A stretch of DNA of 12,424 nt from Desulfobulbaceae bacterium. GTDB taxonomy: Bacteria > Desulfobacterota > Desulfobulbia > Desulfobulbales > Desulfobulbaceae. Below are positions 5,773 to 12,424 of this stretch, in pieces (position 1 is the stretch's first letter; every line of letters begins with the position of its first letter). A model generated the notes under the pieces. That model was not told the DNA's origin and made no database searches. It saw nothing but the letters and a program-made list of their open reading frames with translations. The stretch is taken from contig JALXCX010000370.1 in assembly GCA_026990725.1 (NCBI GenBank), positions 1 to 12,424 on the forward strand. The letters are read 5' to 3'. A program made the position numbers and the translations under genes.

Positions 5773-8700
5773 TTATTTCATCCGATCAAGACGCCGTGAA
5801 GCCGCAGGTTCCACTGTTTCACGCTCTGGCCAGACCCCGGTTGAGAGCCGCACCTGGAGCCGCCGGCCATCGTTAACAATGACCAGGAGGCCGGGAATGA
5901 GGACCAGTGTAAGAACCGTGGTAAAAGTAACACCTGCCGCCAGAGACAGGGCCATGGGAATAAGAAATCTGGCCTGCATATCTGTTTCAAGAATCAATGG
6001 CGCCAGACCACCGACCGTAGACAGTGATGTGAGCAAAATCGCCCGGAACCTGCGGGCGCCTCCCTGCTTAATAGCCTCAAAAAACCCCATCCCTTCTGCA
6101 AGGTTCTCATTAATGCGTTCAATGAGAACAATGGCGTCGTTGACCACCACCCCGGTCAGGGCCACCATGCCAAACATGGACATCATCGAGAGGTCATAAT
6201 GGAGCAGAAGATGGCCAAGAATAGCTCCAATAATGCCAAACGGCACCGTAAACAAAATCACCAGGGGTTGGATATAGGACCGGAATATGGTGGCAATAAT
6301 GACAAAAATCCCAAGAACCGCCAGTGGAAAAGTAACCTTGAGGCTTGAAAAAGATTCCCGCATATTCTTCTTGGCCCCCTGCATGGAGACATGCAGACCG
6401 GGATAGCTATCTTCAAGAGACTTGAAAAACCCTTTGGAAAGTTCTGCAAAGACATCCTGTGAATTTGCCCTTTTAGGATCGACATCAGCTGTCACAGCAA
6501 CCCGCCTGAGGCCGTCTGTCCGGACGATGGTGGAATAACCCGGTCCTGTCTTGACATTGGCAACAGAGAGCAGGGGAACCTCCTGACCTGAAGGTGTTCG
6601 AATACGCATCTGCTCAAAATTGGTCAGGCTGGAACGCTCTTCTTTTGTATACCGTACTTTCACCCGGATATCATCCCGGCCCCGCTGGACACGAAAGGCC
6701 TCCTGACCGAAAAAACCGGCATTGACCTGCCTGGCCAGATCTTCAACAGTCAGCCCCAGAGACCTTGCCTCGGGTTTCAAGCTCAGGCGCAGTTCATTTT
6801 TACCTGGGGAAAAGTCTGAACGAATCTGGATAACACCCTCAAAACTATGCAATTTCTTCTGCACATCATCGGCAGCAGCCAGGATATCGTCCATATTATA
6901 CCCCTGCAGCCATATCTCAATTTCCGCACCCCCGGGGCCTGCTGACAAACCTTCAAACGTAAGGGCCCTTGCTCCGGGAATGGAACCGATTTCTTTTTCC
7001 CAATCAACGAGCAGGTCATTTGAGTGCACACCGCGTTTTTCCGATTCAAGAAGAATAAACTGGACCGACCCGAGATTGGGTCCCTTGCGGCCCATTCTGT
7101 TGCTGAGCGTCTGTCCGACAAGGGTAAGACGCTTCTTGATCATCGGTTCACCGCTGGTTGTCGGGGTCCTTTTTGCCACACGTAAAAATCCCTGTTCAAT
7201 TGTCTGCAGGGCACGGGCAGTCACTTCCGGGGGCGTACCATCGGGAAATTCCACTGTGGACGTAATGACAAATCCATCAATTTTAGGGAACACCTGAAAC
7301 TTGACCAATCCGCCCTGGACAAGACCCAACGTAAGTATCAACACGGCAAGGGCGACGGCCAGCGCAACATAGCGCCAGTGGAGCACCTTATCAAGAAACG
7401 GCGTGTAGCGATCCCTGATAAAGCGCTCAAGTCCACTCTGCATGAAGTTCTGACAGGCTGCTAAAAACCGGCTCACAGGATTGCGTGGCTTTCGTACCTG
7501 ATTTAAATCAGGCAAATGGCTGAGATGTGCCGGAAGCAGCAGTAGACATTCCGTGAGTGAAATCATAAGACAGGAGATAACAACCGTGGGGAGAATTGCT
7601 ATAAATTTTCCCATGATACCGCCGACATGCCCAAGAGGAATAAAGGCCACCACTGTGGTGATAACTGCGGCAACAACCGGCATGGCCACTTCATTTACCC
7701 CTTCAACGGCAGCTTTAAGCTTTGATTCTCCTGATTTTCTATGCACGTAAATAGATTCACCCACCACAATGGCATCATCTACCACGATACCAAGCACCAT
7801 AATAAACCCAAACAGAGAAACCATGTTGATGGTTTCTCCCATTGACCAGAGGATAAACAGGGCCCCGGCCAGAGAAATGGGTATACCCATGCCGCCCCAA
7901 AAGGAAAGACGCAGGTCCATGAAGAGCCAGAGCAAAAAAAACACCAGGGACATACCGATGATTCCGTTTCGGGTCAACAGATCGATCCGGGCCCTGAGTG
8001 CCTGGGTATTATCATAAAAATCGGTCAGGGTGATGGTTGGCGGCAACTGTTTCTTTTTCACCCGAAGATACTCTGTCACGGTGTTGGAAATGTGTAGTGC
8101 GTCTTCTTCTGTGGTTTTAAACACCATGACAAACACTGCCGGCGTGCCATCAATGACCGCAGTTATCGGATCTTCGGTAAAGCCATCCCGAATGGTTGCC
8201 AGCTTGTCCAGTGTAATCAGTTCTCCGTCCGGGCCAGCCAGTACAACTACATGGGCAAGCTCCTGCCCGGTGTATTTTCTGCCAACCGTCCGAACCCGAA
8301 TCTCCTCGCCCCTGGTGCGGATAGTTCCGCCATGCAGGTTCACACTGGACTGTCGCACCGCCCGGGAGACCTGATCAAAGGTTATGCCGTAACGGCGTAA
8401 CTGCTGTTCGGAAACCTCAATGGAAATCTCGTAATCCCTTGAACCAAAGAGTTCCACCTGGGAAATACCGGGCAACAGACGTACTTCATCCCGGATCTGT
8501 TCTGCAGAGACCTTGAGCTGTTTTTCAGTCATGTTGCCGGACAAGGCAAGTAACATGACAGAATCACGTAATAAAATCTCACGCACCACTGGTTTTTCCG
8601 CATCCACTGGAAATGTTGAGATGGCATCAACCTTCGACTTCACATCATCCAGCACATCGGCTACATCATAGCCGTCCTGTACTTCAACCGTTGCCGAACC

Positions 8701-8967
8701 AATATTTTCCGAAGAGTTTGTCGTGTACTGCTTAATCCCCTCAATCCCCTCAAGGGCCTCTTCCAGTTTAAGAACAATCCCTTCTTCAACTTCTTCGGGG
8801 TCAGCACCGGGATAGGCCACATATACAGAGATCATGTCCAGGGAAAACTGGGGAAAGCTTTCTCTCAGCATACTTCCCAGGGCAAGAACCCCGCCCATGA
8901 TGATCATAATCAGGACGATATTGGCAAAAACCGTATTTGCGGCAAACGCGGCAAGAATCTTTTTCAT
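5773..8967 (-). CDS. RND-family efflux transporter permease (AcrB-like inner-membrane pump)
   Basis: This 1064-residue protein has the full length and duplicated layout of the RND pump family: an N-terminal helix at about 10-30, a large periplasmic loop to about 330, a helix bundle to about 480, then a second copy with a helix near 532-552, a second periplasmic loop and a bundle from about 878. Such pumps use the proton gradient to drive drugs, metals or lipids out. The fourth-helix motif GIVVDDAIV with D397-D398 is the proton-relay pair. The equivalent place in the second half reads GVVVNDAIVLIERIN (N943-D944), without the lysine that AcrB has there; this is common in other branches of the family. 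The start overlaps the adaptor stop (ATGA). Substrate cannot be told from sequence. It works with the adaptor and TolC-type channel encoded on either side. Confidence 0.95.
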   Translation of the reverse strand: MKKILAAFAANTVFANIVLIMIIMGGVLALGSMLRESFPQFSLDMISVYVAYPGADPEEVEEGIVLKLEEALEGIEGIKQYTTNSSENIGSATVEVQDGYDVADVLDDVKSKVDAISTFPVDAEKPVVREILLRDSVMLLALSGNMTEKQLKVSAEQIRDEVRLLPGISQVELFGSRDYEISIEVSEQQLRRYGITFDQVSRAVRQSSVNLHGGTIRTRGEEIRVRTVGRKYTGQELAHVVVLAGPDGELITLDKLATIRDGFTEDPITAVIDGTPAVFVMVFKTTEEDALHISNTVTEYLRVKKKQLPPTITLTDFYDNTQALRARIDLLTRNGIIGMSLVFFLLWLFMDLRLSFWGGMGIPISLAGALFILWSMGETINMVSLFGFIMVLGIVVDDAIVVGESIYVHRKSGESKLKAAVEGVNEVAMPVVAAVITTVVAFIPLGHVGGIMGKFIAILPTVVISCLMISLTECLLLLPAHLSHLPDLNQVRKPRNPVSRFLAACQNFMQSGLERFIRDRYTPFLDKVLHWRYVALAVALAVLILTLGLVQGGLVKFQVFPKIDGFVITSTVEFPDGTPPEVTARALQTIEQGFLRVAKRTPTTSGEPMIKKRLTLVGQTLSNRMGRKGPNLGSVQFILLESEKRGVHSNDLLVDWEKEIGSIPGARALTFEGLSAGPGGAEIEIWLQGYNMDDILAAADDVQKKLHSFEGVIQIRSDFSPGKNELRLSLKPEARSLGLTVEDLARQVNAGFFGQEAFRVQRGRDDIRVKVRYTKEERSSLTNFEQMRIRTPSGQEVPLLSVANVKTGPGYSTIVRTDGLRRVAVTADVDPKRANSQDVFAELSKGFFKSLEDSYPGLHVSMQGAKKNMRESFSSLKVTFPLAVLGIFVIIATIFRSYIQPLVILFTVPFGIIGAILGHLLLHYDLSMMSMFGMVALTGVVVNDAIVLIERINENLAEGMGFFEAIKQGGARRFRAILLTSLSTVGGLAPLILETDMQARFLIPMALSLAAGVTFTTVLTLVLIPGLLVIVNDGRRLQVRLSTGVWPERETVEPAASRRLDRMK

Positions 8968-10148
8968 TTTCCTGATTCTCCCTCAGGCGTTATCCGAACC
9001 AGCATGTCTTCCAGAGGGTTCTCAAGACGTGTCGTAATAACGACATCACCGGCCTTTAAACCGGTACCGATAAATGCCTCGTCGCCCTGCATCCGGGTCA
9101 CTGTCACCTTTCGTGTATGGAGGCGATGATCCTCAACAACATAGACGTTATTGTCAAAGGTCACTGCCTGCCTGGGTACGATAAAAACATTGGTCAACGC
9201 CCGACCTGCAATGTCCACCCGGCAAAACATTCCCTGGACCAGCGGGACAGCTGATGAAGCTCCGCCATCAAGGCGCACCGCAACGACCAGTGTTCTCGTT
9301 TTGGAATCAAACCGAACCACCCGATCAAGGCGCCCCGTCCCCGTAACGTCCTCTTTTTCCGTCCAGGTGATACGGCACTCTGTCTCCTCTGGAAGACCAA
9401 ACCAGGAACCTTCTCCGGCTACCGGTTTAAAACGCAGCCAGTTCACGGCCTCACGGCTGTCCAGGGAGACTTTCACTTCAAGATCTGCGTCATCGACAAT
9501 GGTTAACAGTTCTTTTCCCGGTGTTACATATTCGCCCTGCTCCACATTAAGCCGGGTTATCCGCCCGGTGAACGGCGCAAACAGCGTGCAGCGTGAGAGT
9601 TTCAGTTTGGCGGCCTCTGCAGCCTGGCGCACCTGACTTAACTGGCTGGTTATGGCATTCACGGCCTGCTCTGCTTTTTCCACACCAGACTGGGTGCCGA
9701 CCTTGTTTTTTTTGTACAATGCGCTCTGTCGGGAAAATTCCCTGCGGGCAAGCTCAAGATCGCGCTTCAGACTTTTTAAACGGGTTGAGGCAGACTCAAA
9801 TTCCAGCCGGTAATCCTGGTCATTAATGGTACAAAGCACTTCCCCCCTGTGAATCACGCCACCCACCTGCAGTTTTTCGTGTACCGAGGTAATGCGGCCC
9901 GAAACCTCGGCGGCCAGCGGCACAATGGAGCGCGAGACGATTTCGCCAAACCCGGAAACAATCACATCCTTTTTCTGCGGCTCCACCCGAACCACCCGGA
10001 CAGGTATCTCACGTTCGCTGATCTCTGCCATGACCGGAGGTTTTTTCATTTTCTTCAAACCGATAAAACCGGCAACGCCCATGCCAACGATGAGCAGACA
10101 TAGAATAATCCGTAAAGCAACTGATGGAGATTTTGACTGTTTATTCAT
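8964..10148 (-). CDS. RND efflux periplasmic adaptor subunit (membrane fusion protein)
   Basis: This 394-residue protein bridges the RND permease and the TolC-type channel. It has an N-terminal membrane anchor at about 11-30 and no lipobox, so it is held by a helix rather than by lipid. Then follow: the first half-lipoyl motif (VPLAAEVSGRITSVHEKLQVG, with GEVLCTI) at about 76-108; a coiled-coil hairpin at about 113-186 rich in Lys, Arg, Glu and Ala; the second half-lipoyl motif (LFAPFTGRITRLNVEQGEYV) at 189-208; and beta-barrel and membrane-proximal domains to the end. Both gene ends overlap neighbours by four bases (ATGA), with marR upstream and the pump downstream, so translation is probably coupled. 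The ribosome site in front is weak, in keeping with that. Confidence 0.93.
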   Translation of the reverse strand: MNKQSKSPSVALRIILCLLIVGMGVAGFIGLKKMKKPPVMAEISEREIPVRVVRVEPQKKDVIVSGFGEIVSRSIVPLAAEVSGRITSVHEKLQVGGVIHRGEVLCTINDQDYRLEFESASTRLKSLKRDLELARREFSRQSALYKKNKVGTQSGVEKAEQAVNAITSQLSQVRQAAEAAKLKLSRCTLFAPFTGRITRLNVEQGEYVTPGKELLTIVDDADLEVKVSLDSREAVNWLRFKPVAGEGSWFGLPEETECRITWTEKEDVTGTGRLDRVVRFDSKTRTLVVAVRLDGGASSAVPLVQGMFCRVDIAGRALTNVFIVPRQAVTFDNNVYVVEDHRLHTRKVTVTRMQGDEAFIGTGLKAGDVVITTRLENPLEDMLVRITPEGESGK

Positions 10149-10624
10149 TTCTTATGATCCCTGTTTTGTTGCTGTAACACCTCTTCAACCCTCTGCAAAA
10201 CCTCCCCCCATTTCCGGGCCGTTTCCGGTCCTACTTCCTCTACCAACCCGGCAAAAGTGGCAAAGGCCCTTTCCTCAGCCCTGGCCAGCAACGAATCTGT
10301 CTTTTGTGTAAGTCCGATAATAACCTTGCGCCTGTCACTTGTTGAACGCTCCCGGACAAGTATGCCGCGCTCCACCAACCGATCAACCATCACGGACGCA
10401 GAGGGTGGCGAAACCCTGAGAAGAGCAGCCAGTCCGCTGAGCGTGATTTCCTCCTGAGAACGCACGGCCAGCAATAAATTCAACTGGGCCATGGACAGCT
10501 CTTCGCAACATTTTTCCCGACTGCCGGTTTCCAGCTGGCTTAAGCTGTCAAACACATGACGACGAATCATGGTGCTGACAGAAAAAATATAACGGGCCTG
10601 TTGTAAAACATGAGAATCAGCCAC
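10145..10624 (-). CDS. MarR-family transcriptional regulator of the efflux operon
   Basis: This is a winged-helix DNA-binding protein of 159 residues if started at the GTG at 10624, which has a GGGAGG ribosome site at 10630-10635. The frame also runs up to a TTG at 10642, but that codon has no good ribosome site. The MarR core is seen at about residues 45-106: a SMAQLNLLLAV helix, ITLSGLAALLRVSPPSASVMVDRLVERGIL as helix-turn-helix with its recognition helix, and the wing with SDRRK ending in VIIGLT. Adjacent cysteines lie at residues 39-40 and could be redox-sensitive, but that is speculation. It is the first gene of the operon and overlaps the adaptor gene by four bases. Family members usually repress their own operon and let go when a ligand binds. 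The palindrome at 10649-10679 is the obvious target. Confidence 0.92.
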   Translation of the reverse strand: MADSHVLQQARYIFSVSTMIRRHVFDSLSQLETGSREKCCEELSMAQLNLLLAVRSQEEITLSGLAALLRVSPPSASVMVDRLVERGILVRERSTSDRRKVIIGLTQKTDSLLARAEERAFATFAGLVEEVGPETARKWGEVLQRVEEVLQQQNRDHKK

Positions 10625-10648
10625 ACGTGCCTCCCAACTCAATAGAAC

Positions 10649-10679
10649 GTTTAATTGTTAGAGACACTAATAATTAAAC
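10649..10679 (-). promoter_or_regulatory. Probable MarR operator (31-bp imperfect palindrome)
   Basis: GTTTAATT (10649-10656) and AATTAAAC (10672-10679) are perfect inverted repeats. One unmatched position and a further matched TTAG/CTAA pair (10658-10661 with 10667-10670) lie inside, around a five-base centre. So 12 of 13 positions per arm match. It lies 24 bases before the marR start and covers the -10 box and most of the spacer of the promoter, the expected place for an autorepressor site. Confidence 0.75.
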
Positions 10680-10696
10680 TTTAAAAGAAATGTCAA
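10667..10696 (-). promoter_or_regulatory. Sigma-70-type promoter of the efflux operon
   Basis: On the minus strand a perfect TTGACA lies at 10691-10696. It is followed after 18 bases by TATTAG at 10667-10672, a four-of-six match to the -10 consensus. Transcription would start at about 10660, leaving a leader of some 35 bases before the GTG of marR. The -35 box is firm; the -10 assignment is less so. Confidence 0.65.
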
Positions 10697-10798
10697 GAAT
10701 TTTTCTCAACAGGCAACGGGCAGTTCAGTTCACAAAAAAAACAAGAAATGCTTTCAGGCGGGCTCAACAGATGAACGTGGGGACAAATGCGGTTAAAT

Positions 10799-11371
10799 TC
10801 AGTGCTTTTGCAGGTAGGGCAGTAAAAATGGCTTATGTTCCTGAATCTCCTCCAGGCTCAGGCCGCTGATCTCATAGGGAAAGACCAGCCAGTCATGGGT
10901 CCAGTGCAGGGCATAATCAGGGTGAAGTCCTGTCGCATCCGCGACCGGACGTGTCCACAGGACGGCAATTTTTACCTGGTCCGGCATGTTTCTTTTCAGG
11001 TGGCGGCTTAACCGTTTGATAACCGCCTCCATACTCTTCCCTGTGCTGAAGACATCATCCACCAGCAGCAGGCAGTCATCGGCATTGAGATTTTCCAGCA
11101 GATACTGGGTACCATGCACCCGGATTTCGGCATTCGGCGAGGCCACGCTCTCATGGTAGGACGGCTGGCCCCGATAGGAAGTCCTCAATGAAATATGATT
11201 GGTTTCCACGCCCAGGGTCTGCAGACATTCCTGGACATAGATGCCCACAGAGCTGCCGCCACGCCACAGGCCCACAATGAATGTGGGGCGAAAACCGGAC
11301 TCAAAAATCTGGACACCAAGCTTAAATGAATCCAGAATAAGCGTCTCTTCATCAAGAAATATTTTTTTCAT
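10799..11371 (-). CDS. Phosphoribosyltransferase-like protein (first of a divergent pair)
   Basis: This 190-residue cytoplasmic protein has the type I phosphoribosyltransferase fold. Seen: the WRGG loop at 36-39 after a FIVGL strand (the diphosphate-binding loop), and the PRPP-binding motif LLLVDDVFSTGKS at 101-113 with its two aspartates. A C-terminal WLVFPYE segment at 161-167 lies where related enzymes hold the base-contacting loop. The length and pattern match hypoxanthine/xanthine-type and predicted (COG2236-like) phosphoribosyltransferases, which join a purine base to PRPP. The base specificity cannot be read with confidence. The ribosome site before the ATG is weak. It aligns along its whole length, without large gaps, with the divergent gene at 11501. 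Confidence 0.82.
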   Translation of the reverse strand: MKKIFLDEETLILDSFKLGVQIFESGFRPTFIVGLWRGGSSVGIYVQECLQTLGVETNHISLRTSYRGQPSYHESVASPNAEIRVHGTQYLLENLNADDCLLLVDDVFSTGKSMEAVIKRLSRHLKRNMPDQVKIAVLWTRPVADATGLHPDYALHWTHDWLVFPYEISGLSLEEIQEHKPFLLPYLQKH

Positions 11372-11500
11372 TCGTCAATCACGTTTATGGCAAAACCAAA
11401 CAAAAGTCTGTAATCAGCCGGTTCGTCTCTTTTTAGGATACCCTTTTTCAGGTAATACTTGTATAAAATAGATTCAGAGCCAACACAATCCCCATTGATC
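11372..11500. promoter_or_regulatory. Shared intergenic region between two divergent phosphoribosyltransferase genes
   Basis: These 129 bases separate the two start codons and must hold both promoters. On the + strand TATAAAATA at 11462-11470 is a good -10-like box, 31 bases before the ATG at 11501, but no clear -35 box stands at the right distance. I found no convincing minus-strand boxes and no strong palindrome. Neither start has a good ribosome site, which leaves open short-leader initiation. Confidence 0.35.
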
Positions 11501-12067
11501 ATGGAAAAAAAATATCTTACTGCCCAGGGTCTCCTGGAAGACTCGTTTCAGCTGGCCCGCCAGGTACTGGAAAGCGGTTTCAAGCCGACGTTTATTATTG
11601 CGGTGTGGCGTGGCGGAGCGCCGATTGGCATTGCGGTTCAGGAATTTCTCGCCTTTCATGGTATCCAGACAGACAACATCGCCATCCGCACCTCTTCCTA
11701 CACCGGTATTGACAATCAGGATCGCACCATACAAATTTTCGGCCTTAATTATCTGGTTAAAAACATGCAGCACACCGACCGGGTGCTTTTAGTTGATGAT
11801 GTCTTTGACACCGGCCGCTCCATGGAGGCCATAATCAACGAACTGCGCCGCCGCATGCGCCTGAACATGCCCGAAGATGTCCGTATCGCCGTGCCCTATT
11901 ATAAGCCCGAGCGCAACCAGATAGGCAGAGCGCCTGAGTATTTTGTTCACGAAACCGGCGCCTGGATCAAATTTCCCCATTCCCTGGAGGGGTTGACAGT
12001 TGCTGAAATCAGGAAAAAACGTCCGGCGATTTACGATATTTTAAAAGATCACCTGCCCACGACCTGA
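11501..12067 (+). CDS. Phosphoribosyltransferase-like protein (second of a divergent pair)
   Basis: This 188-residue protein starts at the ATG at 11501. The frame extends to a TTG at 11459, but the ATG aligns exactly with the start of its paralog (both have DSF at residues 14-16) and a -10-like box lies between the two candidates. Seen: the VWRGG loop at 35-39 and the PRPP-binding motif VLLVDDVFDTGRS at 95-107. The acidic DxGRS form is closer to the classical motif than the DVFSTGKS of its neighbour. The C-terminal region AWIKFPH at 154-160 replaces WLVFPYE. The protein should transfer a ribose-phosphate group from PRPP to a base, probably a purine; differences in the middle loop (TSSYTGID against TSYRGQPS) suggest a different substrate from the neighbour, by inference. 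Confidence 0.84.
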   Translation: MEKKYLTAQGLLEDSFQLARQVLESGFKPTFIIAVWRGGAPIGIAVQEFLAFHGIQTDNIAIRTSSYTGIDNQDRTIQIFGLNYLVKNMQHTDRVLLVDDVFDTGRSMEAIINELRRRMRLNMPEDVRIAVPYYKPERNQIGRAPEYFVHETGAWIKFPHSLEGLTVAEIRKKRPAIYDILKDHLPTT

Positions 12068-12182
12068 GTTTCAAACTCTGCCCCCAACCCAACACCCCTA
12101 TGGACGGCTTCAGCCACCATATTTTCCATGGACAGCACAAGAATTCACCACCAAAACAGGCGAATAAATTTGCCCCTGCAGG

Positions 12183-12424
12183 TTATGCGGCAGGGTGGAC
12201 TGTGCAGGTATTTTGTTTGATGGAGCCGTAGGCCCAGAAGTCGGGTCTGGTGCCGGGCAGGGTGTTGGCTGCGGCAATAATCTGCCTGGCTGATTTGCAG
12301 GCGTTTGTGTCTTCTGCCTTATTGAAGAAAATACAGCTGCGGGCTGTGGGTGGGCATCCTTTGAGCATGCCTTGGGGATGCACGGCCAGTCGGGCCAGGG
12401 CGAGGGGGGTGATCGGGTCTTGCG
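12183..12424 (-). CDS. yqeC: YqeC-like selenium-dependent hydroxylase accessory protein, C-terminal end only
   Basis: The frame is open at the right edge, so only the last 79 residues or so are visible, and the GTG at 12383 is internal. The visible part reads DPITPLALARLAVHPQG, then MLKGCPPTARSCIFFNKAED and an alanine-rich helix, ending CTVHPAA. The HPQG-LKG-PP-AR-FNKA order matches the C-terminus of YqeC proteins as I know them, where NK-D resembles a nucleotide-specificity motif. YqeC is associated with selenium-dependent molybdenum hydroxylases such as xanthine dehydrogenase-like enzymes; its exact step is not established. The N-terminal nucleotide-binding part lies outside the window. It is convergent with the phosphoribosyltransferase gene, 115 bases away. 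Confidence 0.72.
   Translation of the reverse strand, partial: QDPITPLALARLAVHPQGMLKGCPPTARSCIFFNKAEDTNACKSARQIIAAANTLPGTRPDFWAYGSIKQNTCTVHPAA

Noticed and set aside
6722..7297. 191-codon plus-strand frame inside the RND permease gene
   Set aside because: Serine, arginine and proline-rich translation typical of an antisense shadow; the minus strand is unmistakably the pump.
9151..9636. 161-codon plus-strand frame inside the adaptor gene
   Set aside because: Low-complexity Ser/Thr/Arg composition and full overlap with a well-supported gene on the other strand.
10720..10798. Terminator for the minus-strand phosphoribosyltransferase (A-run at about 10733-10740)
   Set aside because: The minus-strand T-run is present but no stem precedes it at the proper distance.
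12066..12078. Perfect palindrome GAGTTTCAAACTC after the second phosphoribosyltransferase gene
   Set aside because: Only a one-base centre, so the usable stem is short, and no T-run follows on either strand; not a convincing terminator.

Overview
The window carries eleven supported protein-coding genes, two of them cut by the window edges, plus one well-supported promoter/operator and one clear intrinsic terminator. Codon use and base composition look broadly even, with moderate GC. The Gram-negative envelope machinery (RND pump, TolC channel, outer-membrane barrel), the DsbD-type CcdA and the YqeC-like end are consistent with an anaerobic or facultative Desulfobacterota-type (deltaproteobacterial) organism. 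That placement is inference; no rRNA or other taxonomic marker is present.

Left part (1-2830, + strand): the C-terminal half of a hydantoinase/oxoprolinase (HyuA-like) protein overlaps by four bases the start of a small, very basic protein with an N-terminal hydrophobic segment and a bacterial EndoU ribonuclease domain. A small acidic protein of unknown family follows 47 bases later and is a good candidate for its immunity partner. An outer-membrane beta-barrel protein follows, closed by a strong intrinsic terminator.

Middle left (2990-4298, + strand): a six-helix CcdA/DsbD-type membrane protein and an exported TlpA/ResA-type thioredoxin with a WCPNC active site. Together they look like a route that carries electrons from the cytoplasm to periplasmic thiols.

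Centre (4288-10696, - strand): a compact four-gene efflux operon in the order MarR regulator, periplasmic adaptor, RND permease, TolC-type channel. The first three genes are joined by ATGA overlaps. In front of marR a TTGACA -35 box and a -10 box are overlaid by a 31-bp imperfect palindrome, which implies autorepression of the whole tripartite pump. The operon ends by overlapping the thioredoxin gene tail-to-tail by 11 bases.

Right part (10799-12424): two divergent, clearly paralogous phosphoribosyltransferase-like genes share a 129-bp intergenic region. The window then ends in the C-terminus of a protein resembling YqeC, an accessory factor of selenium-dependent molybdenum hydroxylases.

The most interesting element is the stand-alone EndoU nuclease with its probable immunity protein, embedded behind a metabolic gene rather than at the end of a large polymorphic toxin. 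The MarR operator and the divergent phosphoribosyltransferase pair are the next best leads. I saw no tRNA, rRNA, CRISPR array, insertion sequence or riboswitch.
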